A DNA stretch of 64,000 nt from Myxococcus xanthus (GCF_006402735.1 NZ_CP017174.1:4777001-4841000), one strand, 5' to 3'. Positions 33,841-45,225 are shown, counted from the stretch's first letter. A program made the numbers and translations. Notes: generated by a model not told the origin, from the letters alone.

Positions 33841-35595
33841 CTACGGCTCCGCCGCGCTCGACGCGTTCTGCGGCTGACGCGTCGGACGGAGGATGAAGTC
33901 CGCCGAGTTGTCGTTCGAGTCGTGACCGTTGCCCTGCAGTTCGTCCGCGCCGCCGACGACCATCGTCGCCGCGGTCGACGCGGCCGAGGCCTTGCGCTCG
34001 TAGCTGCCCGCGACGGGCGGCACGGTGGCGATGCGCGTGCCCTCCGGCTGGTTGGCGTTGCTGCCGTAGCCCACCGTGTCCACCACCAGCGGCGAGGTGA
34101 TGGCGTCGGTCAGCGCCATCTCCGGGTAGCCCAGGCGCACATGGCCCGCGGAGCCGCCCATCGCGATGGTGCCACCCCAGTTCGCGTTACCCGTCACGGT
34201 GTTGCCCGACGAGCTCGCGTAGCCCGTCGACACCACCAGGAAGTAGCTGCGCGGCGCGATGACCGAGCCGGCGGGCAGCGCGAAGCTGCTGTTGTAGCCG
34301 GTGGTGCCCGTGGCGGACTTGTACTGGAGCTTCCAGCCAGAGATGTCCACCGCGCTCGACGTGGGGTTGTAGAGCTCGATGAACTCGTCGCCGGCGCCAC
34401 CGGGGCCCGCGGGGGCGAACTCGCTGATGACGATGTGGCCCGTGCTGCTGCCGCCACCGCTCACCTGCACCGCCGCCGCGATGGACTGACCGTTCAGCGC
34501 GGCCACCAGCTGACCCTCGCCGCCCGTGCTGCCCGCGGTGAAGTCGAACTTGGCGGACAGGCTGTTGGCCGTCACCGTCACCGTCGCCGGCACCGTGCCG
34601 AGCGACGCGGGCTCCAGCGCGAGCTGGATGACCGTGTCCTGCGCCGGGGGAACGTCCAGCTCCACCGTGAAGCCTTGCGTCTGGCCAGCGCTCACCGAGA
34701 TGACCTCGGGCGACAACGTGGCCAGCTCAGCGGCCTGATCCGCCGCCAGCACCCGAACCGTGGCCGCACGCGTGTCGTTGCCCAGCGTGGCCGTCAGCGT
34801 CGCCTTGTCCGTCTCCGGATCCGCGGCCAGGTTCGCCGTCACCTGCACCGTGGCGGAGCGCTCACCCGGGGCGATGCGCACCAGACCACCCTGCACGTTC
34901 AGCACGGGGCTGGACGAAGCAACCTCCACCCAGACCTCCGCCGGAGCGTCCTCACGCAGACGCACCGTCAGCGCCTCGGGGAACGTCGCCCCCGTGGTGC
35001 CGGTGCGCGCGAAGGTGCCCGTCGGACCGAAGCTGTCCAGCGAGACCTGGACCGTGCCCGCGTCCGTACCGGCGTCAACGTCCGTGCCCGCGTCGGTGCC
35101 AGCGTCGTCCTCGCCCGTGCCCGCGTCGGTGCCGGCGTCGTCCTCGCCCGTGCCCGCGTCGGTGCCGGAGTCCGGCTCACCTGAACCACCGTCCTCCTCC
35201 GAACCCGCGTCCGGCTCGCCCGAGCCACCATCCTCGGTGGTGCCAGCGTCGTCCTCACCGGTGCCCGCGTCCTCGGTGGTGCCAGCGTCGTCCTCACCGG
35301 TGCCCGCGTCCTCGGTGGTGCCAGCGTCGTCCTCGACGATGCCGCCGTCCTCTTCACCGGTGCCGGCGTCATCCTCAGTGCCGGCATCCTCCCCGGTGCC
35401 CGCATCCGGCGTGGGGCGACGGCAGCTGTTGTCACAGCTGTCGTTGTTGTTTCGGTTGCCGTCGTCGCACGTCTCGCCAGCCTCGACGATGCCATTGCCG
35501 CAAACGGGCCTGGGTTCAGGGTCGTCGCCACATGCGGACATCAAAAGGAGCAGTGCGGACAGCGGCGCCAGCATCTGCCGGAAGGACCAGGGCAT
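33841..35595 (-). CDS. surface lipoprotein: Cys-rich repeat, Asp/Gly/Thr-rich linker, lamin-tail domain
   Basis: A 584-residue lipoprotein. Signal MPWSFRQMLAPLSALLLLMS ends in a lipobox at Cys 22. A myxobacterial Cys-rich repeat follows (CGNGIVEAGETCDDGNRNNN then two Cys), then an acidic low-complexity linker of DAGTGEDDAGT-type units (about residues 60-180), Ig-like beta domains (to about 385) and a C-terminal lamin-tail domain (HIVISEFAPAGPGGAGDEFI, SGWKLQYKS). The +1 context is weak, with GGAGA ten bases before the ATG. Such proteins are common and paralogous in Myxococcus and are probably surface-exposed; partner unknown. Confidence 0.85.
   Translation of the reverse strand: MPWSFRQMLAPLSALLLLMSACGDDPEPRPVCGNGIVEAGETCDDGNRNNNDSCDNSCRRPTPDAGTGEDAGTEDDAGTGEEDGGIVEDDAGTTEDAGTGEDDAGTTEDAGTGEDDAGTTEDGGSGEPDAGSEEDGGSGEPDSGTDAGTGEDDAGTDAGTGEDDAGTDAGTDVDAGTDAGTVQVSLDSFGPTGTFARTGTTGATFPEALTVRLREDAPAEVWVEVASSSPVLNVQGGLVRIAPGERSATVQVTANLAADPETDKATLTATLGNDTRAATVRVLAADQAAELATLSPEVISVSAGQTQGFTVELDVPPAQDTVIQLALEPASLGTVPATVTVTANSLSAKFDFTAGSTGGEGQLVAALNGQSIAAAVQVSGGGSSTGHIVISEFAPAGPGGAGDEFIELYNPTSSAVDISGWKLQYKSATGTTGYNSSFALPAGSVIAPRSYFLVVSTGYASSSGNTVTGNANWGGTIAMGGSAGHVRLGYPEMALTDAITSPLVVDTVGYGSNANQPEGTRIATVPPVAGSYERKASAASTAATMVVGGADELQGNGHDSNDNSADFILRPTRQPQNASSAAEP
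35050..35412. repeat. tandem repeat array inside lipoprotein gene (39- and 33-bp units)
   Basis: The linker of the lipoprotein is coded by near-identical direct repeats: a 39-bp unit (13 residues, TTEDAGTGEDDAG) about 2.7 times near 35224-35340, and a 33-bp unit (11 residues) about twice near 35080-35160, with looser copies around. Repeat number is a multiple of three bases, so slippage would change linker length without breaking the frame. Confidence 0.7.
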
Positions 35596-35726
35596 GGGTA
35601 AAATGTCTCCGTTGAAACTTGAAGAGCCCCCTGCATCCCATATCTGTCACCCGCGACGCAATCCAGGCGGCAGTTTCCGATTTCACTGGACCCAAACCTG
35701 GGTTCTGATCCTCCCAGCCTCCCCTC

Positions 35727-36695
35727 TTAGGACGGAGGCACCGGAGCGTGCTCCCCGACCTCATGGGGCGGCTCCAAGCCGTGGTCCACGAGGAAGACAC
35801 GCACGGCCTCGGCGATCTCCGACCCGGCCTCCAGCAAGCCGGCGTGCCCCGCGTCATCCACCCGCATCCAATGTGCGTGCGGCATTGCGTCACGCATTCG
35901 TTCCATCTCTCCCAGCGGAACGAGCAAATCGTTGCTGGCGGCGACGATGAGCGTGGGCACCTGCACCGTCCTGGCCACGTCCCAGGAATGGCCCTCCACC
36001 ATGCCCCGGAGGGTGTACCAGTAGGCCCTGGGGCTCATCCGGCGCAGGGCGAGCATGAACTCGTCGATGTCCGCCCGAGGCGCCCGGGCCCGGAGCGCCC
36101 CCACCATCCGCGCCAGGGGATAGGCGAAGCGGCTGGCCATCACCGCGTGCGCCACGGGCGCCGCCAGCGGCAGCGTGGGCGTGGCCAGCTTGAGCATGCC
36201 CCGGGTGGCGGCCAGGAACGCGCGGGCCCCCGCCGAGTCCGCCCCCGAGCCGAACGCCCCCGGCGCCCCGGCGATGAGCGTCATGGACGGAACCAGGTCC
36301 GGCCGCCGCCGGTACAGGTCCAGCAGGACGCGCACGCCCATGGAGAACGCCACATGGTGCGGCGGCCGCCCATCCCCCCGGGCCATCGCCGCCTCGGTGA
36401 TGCGCTCCAGGTCATCCACGTGCACGCGAATCTGGTACCCGTCCCCCAGGGATTCATCGCTGCTGCCGTGGCCCCGGTAGTTCCAGTGCACCACCCGGTG
36501 GTCCTGCTCCAGGTTTCCCACCAGGTAACGCCAGAAGTTCTCCGAGGAGCCAATCCCGTTCGTCAGCAGCACCGTGGGGCGGGCCGCCAGCTCTGAGTCG
36601 GCGGTGGCCTCCCGGAGGTTGCCGAAGTGGGTATGCCAGGCGACCCGGGTACCATCCGGGGCAGTCACAAAGCGCGTGGTGCGACGGTAGGGCAT
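35727..36695 (-). CDS. alpha/beta-fold hydrolase
   Basis: A 322-residue hydrolase. The nucleophile Ser 118 lies in AFSMG, an Ala replacing the first Gly of the usual GxSxG; the oxyanion HGSSD region is preceded by WNYRGHG, and the acid and base appear in NDLLVPLGE (Asp) and DDAGHAGLL (His). Start at ATG 36695 has GGGAGG upstream; ATG 36710 is alternative. It is transcribed alone and diverges from the PhyH gene. Esterase or lactonase activity is likely; substrate unknown. Confidence 0.87.
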   Translation of the reverse strand: MPYRRTTRFVTAPDGTRVAWHTHFGNLREATADSELAARPTVLLTNGIGSSENFWRYLVGNLEQDHRVVHWNYRGHGSSDESLGDGYQIRVHVDDLERITEAAMARGDGRPPHHVAFSMGVRVLLDLYRRRPDLVPSMTLIAGAPGAFGSGADSAGARAFLAATRGMLKLATPTLPLAAPVAHAVMASRFAYPLARMVGALRARAPRADIDEFMLALRRMSPRAYWYTLRGMVEGHSWDVARTVQVPTLIVAASNDLLVPLGEMERMRDAMPHAHWMRVDDAGHAGLLEAGSEIAEAVRVFLVDHGLEPPHEVGEHAPVPPS

Positions 36696-36781
36696 GCCAC
36701 CTCCCACCATGAGGCGCCCGGGCCGGGGGCGCAAGCATCAACCTGCCCTGACGGGCTCGTGCCGGGGTATGAGGGGGCGCC

Positions 36782-37564
36782 ATGCTTTGCGTCGACGTGG
36801 AACGGTTCGATATCCGCCCTGCCCTGGCCCACTACGCCGAGCACGGCTACGCGAAGCTGGGCCGCGTGCTGGGGGACGAGGGCCTGGACGCGCTCCGCGA
36901 GCGAGCCGACGACCTGATGCTGGGCCGGGTCGTCCACCCGGGCCTCTTCTTCCAGCCGGACGCCACCACCGGCCGCTACGAGGACGCCCCCCTGGGGCTG
37001 GGCTGGCAGGGCCCCTCCCTGGACTACCGCAAGCTGGAGAAGCTGGAGAAGGACCCGCGCTTCCTGGCCTGGATGGAGAACCCGCTGTTCGAACGCATCG
37101 CCCGGGCGCTCATCCCCGGCGACATCGTCCTCTACCGCGCCATCCTCTTCCACAAGGGGCAGGCCGGCGGCAGCAACCTGCCCTGGCACCAGGATGGCGG
37201 CCGGCTGTGGGGGCTCACCCACGAACCGGAGCTGCAGGTCTGGACCGCGCTGGATGACGCCCCCGAGGACGGCGGCTGTCTGGAAGTCGTGCCGGGCAGC
37301 CACCGAGGGGGACTGGTGACGCCGCTGGGCGGGGTGATTCCTCCGGACGCGGTGGCGGCGGCCGACGCTGAATCCCGCGTCCTGTCCCTGCCGGTGCGCG
37401 CCGGCGAGGCCATCCTGGTCCACAACCACCTCTGGCACCGCTCCGGACGCGGGCGCCCCGGCTTGCGCCGCCGCGCCTTCTCCGCCTGCTACATGGACGC
37501 GGCCGTGCGCTGCCTGCGCAAGAAGAAGGCCCCCCGCGTCTTCCCGCCCATGTTCCGCCGCTGA
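36782..37564 (+). CDS. phytanoyl-CoA dioxygenase (PhyH)-family oxygenase
   Basis: Fe(II)/2-oxoglutarate oxygenase of 260 residues. The iron ligands are His 136 and Asp 138 in WHQDGG and a distal His (214 or 219) in HNHLWHRSG, with Arg nearby for 2-oxoglutarate. The fold's PGSHRGG segment is present. It probably hydroxylates a small molecule; which one is unknown. Two bases separate its stop from that of the histidine kinase gene. A truncated relative lies at 53230. Confidence 0.9.
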   Translation: MLCVDVERFDIRPALAHYAEHGYAKLGRVLGDEGLDALRERADDLMLGRVVHPGLFFQPDATTGRYEDAPLGLGWQGPSLDYRKLEKLEKDPRFLAWMENPLFERIARALIPGDIVLYRAILFHKGQAGGSNLPWHQDGGRLWGLTHEPELQVWTALDDAPEDGGCLEVVPGSHRGGLVTPLGGVIPPDAVAAADAESRVLSLPVRAGEAILVHNHLWHRSGRGRPGLRRRAFSACYMDAAVRCLRKKKAPRVFPPMFRR

Positions 37565-37566
37565 CC

Positions 37567-39639
<2,073 letters not shown>

Positions 39640-39824
39640 CCAGTCGCCCTGCTCCGTGGCCCCAAACACACGGGGTGAAAAATACTATGATTCTGTAGCA
39701 CGGCATTTCCAGCGGGGGCGTCCTGATAGGTGGGGGTCAGGTACACCCCATGCCCGGTGGAAACATTCCGGCCGGAGGGCAAACGGGTGGCCACCGGGTG
39801 GCGCCAGGACGCTATCCTCCGCGC

Positions 39825-40613
39825 GTGCCGGGCATCCCTGGAGTCGTGGTCGCCGAGCAGCCGCACTACCTGCCGTGGGTGGACTTCCACGAGCAGCTGG
39901 CCCGCGCGGGGACCTTCGTCGTGCTGGACAACGTGCAGTGGCTGCGGCGCGGCTGGCAGCGGCGCACGCGGGTGGCCCTGCCCCACAACGTCCCCCTGCC
40001 CCCGCCCACGGAGTCCGGGTTCCAGTGGATGTCCATCCCCTTGGAGGACCCCCACCGGGACACCCTCATCAAGGACCTGGCGGTGGATGCCCGTCAGCCC
40101 TGGGCCCGCGAGCACCTGCGCACGCTGGTGTCGCTGTACGCGAAGCGGCCCTACTTCGCTTCGCAGGTATTGCCCCGGCTGGAGCCCTTCTATGACGCGG
40201 CGGCGCGCGAGTCGGGCCCGGGTTCGCTGCTGCGGGTGCTGCTGGCGAGCATGGCGCTCTTCAATGAGCCGCTGGGCCTGACGCCGAACCTGGTCCTGGC
40301 ATCCACCTTGGACAAGCAGGGCGAGGACAAGTCGGCCCGGTTGGTGGCGTACTGCCAGCAACTGGGCGCGCACACGTACTACTCGGGGTTGGGCTCGTCC
40401 CTGTACCTCCAGGTGGGCCTGTTCCGGGACGTGGACGTGCGCGTGCTGTGGCAGCGCTTCCGCCATCCCGAATATGCACAGGGCCGCCCGGGCCGCTTCG
40501 TCCACGGCATGTCGTTGGTGGACGTGCTGGCCAACGTGCCGGTGGACGAGGTGCGCCAGTGGCTGGAGCCTTCGCCCTGGGGACCGTTCGCGCCCCGGCC
40601 CCCGGGCGAATGA
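39825..40613 (+). CDS. WbqC-family protein
   Basis: A 262-residue WbqC-like protein (family found in polysaccharide and glycopeptide loci, thought to act on amino-sugar or acyl-donor chemistry). The conserved N-terminus EQPHYLPWVDFHEQL and the strand FVVLDNVQWLRRGWQRRTRV are present, as is YYSGLGSSLYL. GTG 39825 is the most likely start, as upstream residues are low-complexity. No glycosyltransferase genes are near, so its pathway cannot be assigned. It diverges from the histidine kinase and converges on the AAA gene. Confidence 0.8.
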   Translation: MPGIPGVVVAEQPHYLPWVDFHEQLARAGTFVVLDNVQWLRRGWQRRTRVALPHNVPLPPPTESGFQWMSIPLEDPHRDTLIKDLAVDARQPWAREHLRTLVSLYAKRPYFASQVLPRLEPFYDAAARESGPGSLLRVLLASMALFNEPLGLTPNLVLASTLDKQGEDKSARLVAYCQQLGAHTYYSGLGSSLYLQVGLFRDVDVRVLWQRFRHPEYAQGRPGRFVHGMSLVDVLANVPVDEVRQWLEPSPWGPFAPRPPGE

Positions 40614-40620
40614 GGGTGCC

Positions 40621-42393
40621 TCAGCCCGCGGAGGCCGACGTCCCCGCCGGCTTGTCCTTGTCGAAGCGCACGAAGTAGCCACGCACGGCGGAATCCAGGA
40701 GCTCGGTCGTCAGGCGCGGCTCCAGGCCCTGGTAGTGCGCCATGTCGATGACCTGATCCAACAAGTCACGCGGCTGGCAGGCGGCGAACGGACGCCCCAC
40801 CGGGCGGTAGTGCGCGTCGATGAGGTAGTCCACTGCCGCCGCGTTGTAGGGCACGCCGCGCTTGCGGCACATGACCTGGAAGATGTCGTGGAACTGCTCC
40901 TCGTCCGGGCGCTGCACCTCCAGCTTGTAGCGGACGCGGCGCAGGAAGGCGTCATCCACGAGGTCGCTGGGGTCCAGGTTGGTGGAGAAGGCGGCGAACA
41001 CGTCGAAGGGCACCTGCAGCTTCTTGCCGGTGTGCAGGGTGAGCATGTCGATGTCGCTCTCCAGCGGGACGATCCACCGGTTGAGCAGGTCCTTGGGGGA
41101 CACCTTCTGCCGGCCGAAGTCGTCGATGAGGAGCATGCCGTTGCTCGCCTTCATCTGGAACGGCGCCTCGTAGTACTTCACCTCCGGCGAGTACACGAGG
41201 TCCAGCATCTCCAGCGTCAGCTCACCGCCCACGACGACGAGCGGACGCCGGCAGCGCACCCAGCGCCGGTCATACGGCGGCGAGCCGGGCTCGTCCTCCA
41301 CCACCTTGTGGAGGTTGGCGTCGAAGATGCGCACCACGAAGTCGTCGATAAGGATGGCGTGGGGGATGAAGATGTCCCCGTCGAAGCAGTTCACCATGCC
41401 CTGGCAGATGGCCGTCTTGCCGTTGCCCGGGGGCCCGTAGAAGAAGATGGCGCGGCCAGAGTTCATCGCCGGACCGATGCCGTCGAAGATGTAGTCCTTG
41501 ATGATGAGGTCGCCGAACTTGTCCTGCATGCGCGCGCGGGTGATGCGGTTGCCGCGCACGGTCTGCTTCTTCACGGCGGCCGCCCACTCCAGGAAGGGCA
41601 CGGGCGCGGGGCCGTTGTAGCGGTTGCGGTCGAGCACCTGCCGCAGCACGTCCGTCACAAACGTGGTGAGCTGGTAGATCATCGTCGACTTGCCCACGCC
41701 CGAGCCGCCACCGCCGCGGATGTCGACGTACTTCTGGCGGCGCAGGCCTTCGATGACGTCGTCCACCAGCGCGGAGGGCAGTTGGAGGCGCGCGGCGATG
41801 TCCATGCCGCGCATCTCACCGGCGAAGAAGAGCGCCTTGAGGACCAGCTCTTCCACGAAGGTGGTGTTGAGGCCCGTCTCGAGCAGGGTGCGCGGCTGGG
41901 CGGGCCAGAAGCGGTCGCCCTGGCTGACACCGCCCTCCTCTCCCGGCCGCCGGGGCGCCCGGCGGTCGGGGCCGTTGTACTGCGCGCTGGCGGCGGTGCC
42001 GCGCCGGTCCGGGCCCGAGTACTGGGACGGCCCGGGCCCGCGTCGCTCACGGGGTTCCGGCGGGGCGACGATGACGGACGGCAGTGTGGCCGGGGCCGGC
42101 GGCGGAGCACGGCGGTCCGACGGCGAGGACGAGGCGCGGCGCTCGGTGGGGAAGTCGGGCTCGTCCGGCTCCGGCGGCAGCGCGGGACGTGAGCCCGTGA
42201 CGGCGCCCGGGGGACGCGGCGGGAGCGCAGCGGTCGCCCCCGTGCCACCGACGCGCGGGCGAGGAGGCCCCGACAGCACCGGCGTGGGCGCCGCGGGCGG
42301 CACCACGGCCGTTTCCACGGGGGTGACGCTGCGGCTGGACTCGTCGCTCGACGAGCCGGAGTCCGGGGATGGCGGTCGCCTGAACAGGGACAT
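40621..42393 (-). CDS. AAA-type ATPase with Pro-rich N-terminus and winged-helix
   Basis: A 590-residue ATPase. Residues 1-170 are Pro/Arg/Ser-rich and disordered, with YSGPDRRG and YNGPDRRA copies. Then a winged-helix-like segment (FVEELVLKALFFAGEM, ALVDDVIEGLRRQKYVDI), and an AAA core with Walker A FYGPPGNGKTAI and Walker B MLLIDDFG, plus STNLDPSDLVDDAFLRRVRY for sensor and arginine finger. An additional GGSGVGKST string in the winged-helix is likely a chance P-loop. Function unknown. It diverges from the DUF6209 gene. Three GGAYGAA repeats lie in the shared upstream region. Confidence 0.8.
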   Translation of the reverse strand: MSLFRRPPSPDSGSSSDESSRSVTPVETAVVPPAAPTPVLSGPPRPRVGGTGATAALPPRPPGAVTGSRPALPPEPDEPDFPTERRASSSPSDRRAPPPAPATLPSVIVAPPEPRERRGPGPSQYSGPDRRGTAASAQYNGPDRRAPRRPGEEGGVSQGDRFWPAQPRTLLETGLNTTFVEELVLKALFFAGEMRGMDIAARLQLPSALVDDVIEGLRRQKYVDIRGGGGSGVGKSTMIYQLTTFVTDVLRQVLDRNRYNGPAPVPFLEWAAAVKKQTVRGNRITRARMQDKFGDLIIKDYIFDGIGPAMNSGRAIFFYGPPGNGKTAICQGMVNCFDGDIFIPHAILIDDFVVRIFDANLHKVVEDEPGSPPYDRRWVRCRRPLVVVGGELTLEMLDLVYSPEVKYYEAPFQMKASNGMLLIDDFGRQKVSPKDLLNRWIVPLESDIDMLTLHTGKKLQVPFDVFAAFSTNLDPSDLVDDAFLRRVRYKLEVQRPDEEQFHDIFQVMCRKRGVPYNAAAVDYLIDAHYRPVGRPFAACQPRDLLDQVIDMAHYQGLEPRLTTELLDSAVRGYFVRFDKDKPAGTSASAG

Positions 42394-42696
42394 GCGGTGC
42401 TCGCTCCAGGGTGTTCGCGCCGGAGCCTACCGCATCGGTCCGGTTTGGACGAAACGGAGTTACGGATGAAACGGGGACTTCCGGATGAATGTCCGGGCAC
42501 GCGCGTCGCTTTGGAGTGCATGCCCGTTCGCCGGGACGCCCAAACGCGACCGTGCTCGCCGTGCCCCTGGCAGACAGGCATTGGCGAGTGTTTCATGAAG
42601 CAGAACAAATAGAAAAACACTGAACGCCGGTGTGCCTGTCAGCCACCTCGACGATAGTGCGCGCGCAGCCCCCCATCCTTCGCACTGGAGGTCTTC
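42394..42696. promoter_or_regulatory. divergent regulatory region with three GGAYGAA direct repeats
   Basis: Between the AAA and DUF6209 genes. GGACGAAACGG (42447-42457), GGATGAAACGG (42464-42474) and GGATGAATGTC (42483-42493) are direct repeats spaced 17 and 19 bases, 54-100 bp upstream of the AAA start. An AT-rich patch (CAGAACAAATAGAAAAACAC) near 42600 could carry a promoter for the secreted protein. No gene is seen. Confidence 0.35.
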
Positions 42697-43473
42697 GTGA
42701 AGCGACTTCTGTCCGTCCTCGCCCTGCCCCTGCTGCTGCTCGGAACCACCGCGGCGGCGCAGACGACGCCCACCCTCACGTTCCACGGCAACTGGACCAT
42801 CAACCAGTCGGAGGTGCTGACCGAGGGGAGCCAGGTGCAGGTCGTCTACAGCACCGCGCGCCTGCCGCAGTGCCGCGTCAACAACCCCGACGGCAGCCCC
42901 GCGTGGAGCATCACCGGCCACTACCGCATCAATGGCTCCGCGCCGGCCAGCTTCGATGTGGCGGGCGCGCCCGTCACCGGCAATGGACCGACGCTGGACC
43001 TGCAGGAGCAGGGCCTGCTGGAGCTGTGGTTCCTCGTGTCCAGCCCGGGCTGTGAGCACTACGACTCCAACTACGGCAACAACTTCCCGTTCAACGTCCT
43101 GGAGGACAGCGCCACGCCCACGGCGACGCTCGTGTTCCAGCAGGACTGGGTGGAGTACGTGGTGGGCACGCCCCGCCGGGGCCAGCCCTTCGTCGTGGAC
43201 TATGACATCGCGCGCCTGCCCGAGTGCCGGCTGCTCTACAACGGCGCGCCCACGTGGGACGTGGGTGTGCGCTGGCGCTTCAACAACGGGGTGACGGGCG
43301 AGAAGAGCGTCACCACCACCAGCGGCTATACGCGCACAGGCACGCCCGTCACCATCATCCCTCCCGCCGGGGCCACCTCCGTGCAGCTCTGGTTCGAGAA
43401 CTGGGACCGCGGCACCTGCCGCCGCTGGGACTCCGACTACGGGGCGAACTACACGTTCAACCTGCAGCCGTAG
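42697..43473 (+). CDS. secreted protein with two DUF6209-like repeats
   Basis: A 258-residue exported protein. GTG 42697 follows GGAGG. Signal peptide RLLSVLALPLLLLGTTAAA cleaves before QTTPTL. The mature chain is two tandem, diverged beta domains: ARLPQCRVNNPDGSPAWSIT with SNYGNNFPFNV, and ARLPECRLLYNGAPTWDVG with SDYGANYTFN; each has its own Cys pair, most likely disulfides. This fits DUF6209. No known function; probably a surface or extracellular binding protein. A long inverted repeat follows 16 bp after the stop. Confidence 0.82.
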   Translation: MKRLLSVLALPLLLLGTTAAAQTTPTLTFHGNWTINQSEVLTEGSQVQVVYSTARLPQCRVNNPDGSPAWSITGHYRINGSAPASFDVAGAPVTGNGPTLDLQEQGLLELWFLVSSPGCEHYDSNYGNNFPFNVLEDSATPTATLVFQQDWVEYVVGTPRRGQPFVVDYDIARLPECRLLYNGAPTWDVGVRWRFNNGVTGEKSVTTTSGYTRTGTPVTIIPPAGATSVQLWFENWDRGTCRRWDSDYGANYTFNLQP

Positions 43474-43488
43474 GCCGTCTGGCAGCAC

Positions 43489-43550
43489 CACCCACGTTCC
43501 GGCCCGGATGCCCTCGCACCACGAGACGCGCCCAGGCCGGAATGTGGGTG
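43489..43550. repeat. long inverted repeat (16-bp arms) between secreted gene and acyl-CoA dehydrogenase
   Basis: CACCCACGTTCCGGCC (43489-43504) and GGCCGGAATGTGGGTG (43535-43550) pair over 16 bases with one G-U, and a 30-base loop. It can act as a 3'-end hairpin for the DUF6209 transcript; CTACCTTTGA follows. It may also be a scar of a small mobile repeat. Confidence 0.6.
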
Positions 43551-43563
43551 CTACCTTTGACGC

Positions 43564-45225
43564 ATGAGCTTCTTCCAGGAACCGCCGAGGCTGGGCAATC
43601 AGTACGACGACGATGCGCTGCTCCAGAGCTACCTGGCACGCACCCTCCCCGAGGACCTGCGGCGCGCGTTGACGGATGAGTTCCGCGAGCTGGGTGAGTT
43701 GGGCGGGGATTACTTCTACCGCTTCCAGCTCCGCGACCGGCTGAACGAGCCGGAGCTGACCCAGTGGGATGCGTGGGGCCACCGCGTCGACCACATCGAG
43801 GTGTCACCACTGTGGAAGGAAGCCGAGGCCCTGGCCGCGCGGCGCGGACTGGTGGCCACGGCCTACGAGCAGAAGAACGCCGAGCTCAGCCGCGTCCACC
43901 AGTTCATCCTCAACTACCTCGTGCAGGCGTCGCTGGACGTGTACTCGTGCCCGCTGGCGATGACGGACGGCGCGGCGCGCTCGTTGCTAACGCTGGGCAA
44001 CACGGCGCTCATCGACCGCGCCCTGCCCCACCTCACGTCCCGGGACCCGGCCACGGCGTGGACGTCCGGTCAGTGGATGACGGAGCGCACCGGCGGCTCG
44101 GACGTGGGCCTCACGCAGACGGTGGCCCGGCAGACCCCGGAGGGCTGGCGGCTGTCTGGTACGAAGTGGTTCACCTCCGCGACGACGGCGCAGATGGCGC
44201 TCACGCTGGCGCGTCCGGAAGGCAACGGCCCCGGAGGCAAGGGCCTGGCCCTGTTCTACGTGGAGACGCGCGACGCGGCCGGAAGGCTCAATGGCATCCA
44301 GATCAACCGGCTCAAAGACAAACTGGGAACGCGCAAGGTGCCCACGGCGGAGCTGTCATTGGATGGCACGCTGGCCATTCCCGTGGCGGGGCTGACGGAT
44401 GGCATCCGGAACATGGCGTGGATGCTGAATGTGACACGCACCTGGAACGCGGTGGGCTCCGCATGGGGCATGCGCCGGGCGCTGGCCCTGGCCCGGGACT
44501 ATGCCCAGCGGCGGGTGCAGTTCGGCGCGAAGCTGGCGGACAAGCCGCTGCACATGGACACCCTGGCGGGGCTGGAGGCGGAGTTCCAGGCGGGGTTCCT
44601 GCTGGCCTTCCGCGCCGTGGAGCTGCTGGGCCGCATGGAGGCGAAGGTGGCAACCGAGCAGGAGCTGCTCCTGCAGCGGCTGGTGACGCCCCTGGCGAAG
44701 CTGACCACCGGCCGGCAGGTGGTGCACGTCACCTCCGAAGTCACGGAGGCCTTTGGCGGCGCGGGCTACGTGGAAGACACGGGCATTCCGCGGCTCCAGG
44801 CCGACGCCCAGGTGCTGTCCATCTGGGAAGGCACCACGAACGTCCTCTCCCTGGACACCCTGCGCGCCCTGGCGAAGGAAGGCGCGTTGGAGGCGTTCTT
44901 CCACGAGGTGGAGGGCCGTCTGGGCCAGGCCCGGGACGCGGGCCTGCGGCCCTGTGTCGACGCGGCCCAGGGCGCGCTGGAGCACGCGCGGGCCTGGGTG
45001 GCCGGTGCCATGGAGGACCCCGCCACCCTGGAGGCTGGCGCCCGGCGCTTCTCGCTGACGCTGGGACGGACGCTGGAGCTGGCCTTGCTCTGCGCCCATG
45101 CGCAGTGGTGTCTGGACCATGGCCACGGCCCCCGGAGCAAGGCGGCGGCACGGCGCTTCGCCTCGCACGGCGTGGACCTCATCCAACCGGCCGCGAGCCT
45201 GGAGGATGTCCGGCTATTGACCTGA
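43564..45225 (+). CDS. acyl-CoA dehydrogenase, AidB-like
   Basis: A 553-residue flavoprotein close in size to E. coli AidB (541). The FAD/acyl region includes WTSGQWMTERTGGSDVG, the C-terminal half FGGAGYVEDTGIPRLQADAQ and WEGTTNVLSLDTLR with the glutamate of the isovaleryl/AidB branch. AidB is part of the alkylation response and binds DNA, but other members simply oxidise branched acyl-CoAs, so the role is open. ATG 43564 lies directly downstream of the inverted repeat. Hairpins at 45226 and 45304 follow. Confidence 0.88.
   Translation: MSFFQEPPRLGNQYDDDALLQSYLARTLPEDLRRALTDEFRELGELGGDYFYRFQLRDRLNEPELTQWDAWGHRVDHIEVSPLWKEAEALAARRGLVATAYEQKNAELSRVHQFILNYLVQASLDVYSCPLAMTDGAARSLLTLGNTALIDRALPHLTSRDPATAWTSGQWMTERTGGSDVGLTQTVARQTPEGWRLSGTKWFTSATTAQMALTLARPEGNGPGGKGLALFYVETRDAAGRLNGIQINRLKDKLGTRKVPTAELSLDGTLAIPVAGLTDGIRNMAWMLNVTRTWNAVGSAWGMRRALALARDYAQRRVQFGAKLADKPLHMDTLAGLEAEFQAGFLLAFRAVELLGRMEAKVATEQELLLQRLVTPLAKLTTGRQVVHVTSEVTEAFGGAGYVEDTGIPRLQADAQVLSIWEGTTNVLSLDTLRALAKEGALEAFFHEVEGRLGQARDAGLRPCVDAAQGALEHARAWVAGAMEDPATLEAGARRFSLTLGRTLELALLCAHAQWCLDHGHGPRSKAAARRFASHGVDLIQPAASLEDVRLLT

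Noticed and set aside
35050-35412. Regular repeats resembling a CRISPR array
   Set aside because: Units are adjacent without unique spacers, multiples of three bases and in-frame within a lipoprotein gene.
41680-41720. Second Walker A (GGSGVGKST) in the AAA protein
   Set aside because: It sits in the winged-helix hairpin with no Walker B partner; probably chance, though flagged for checking.
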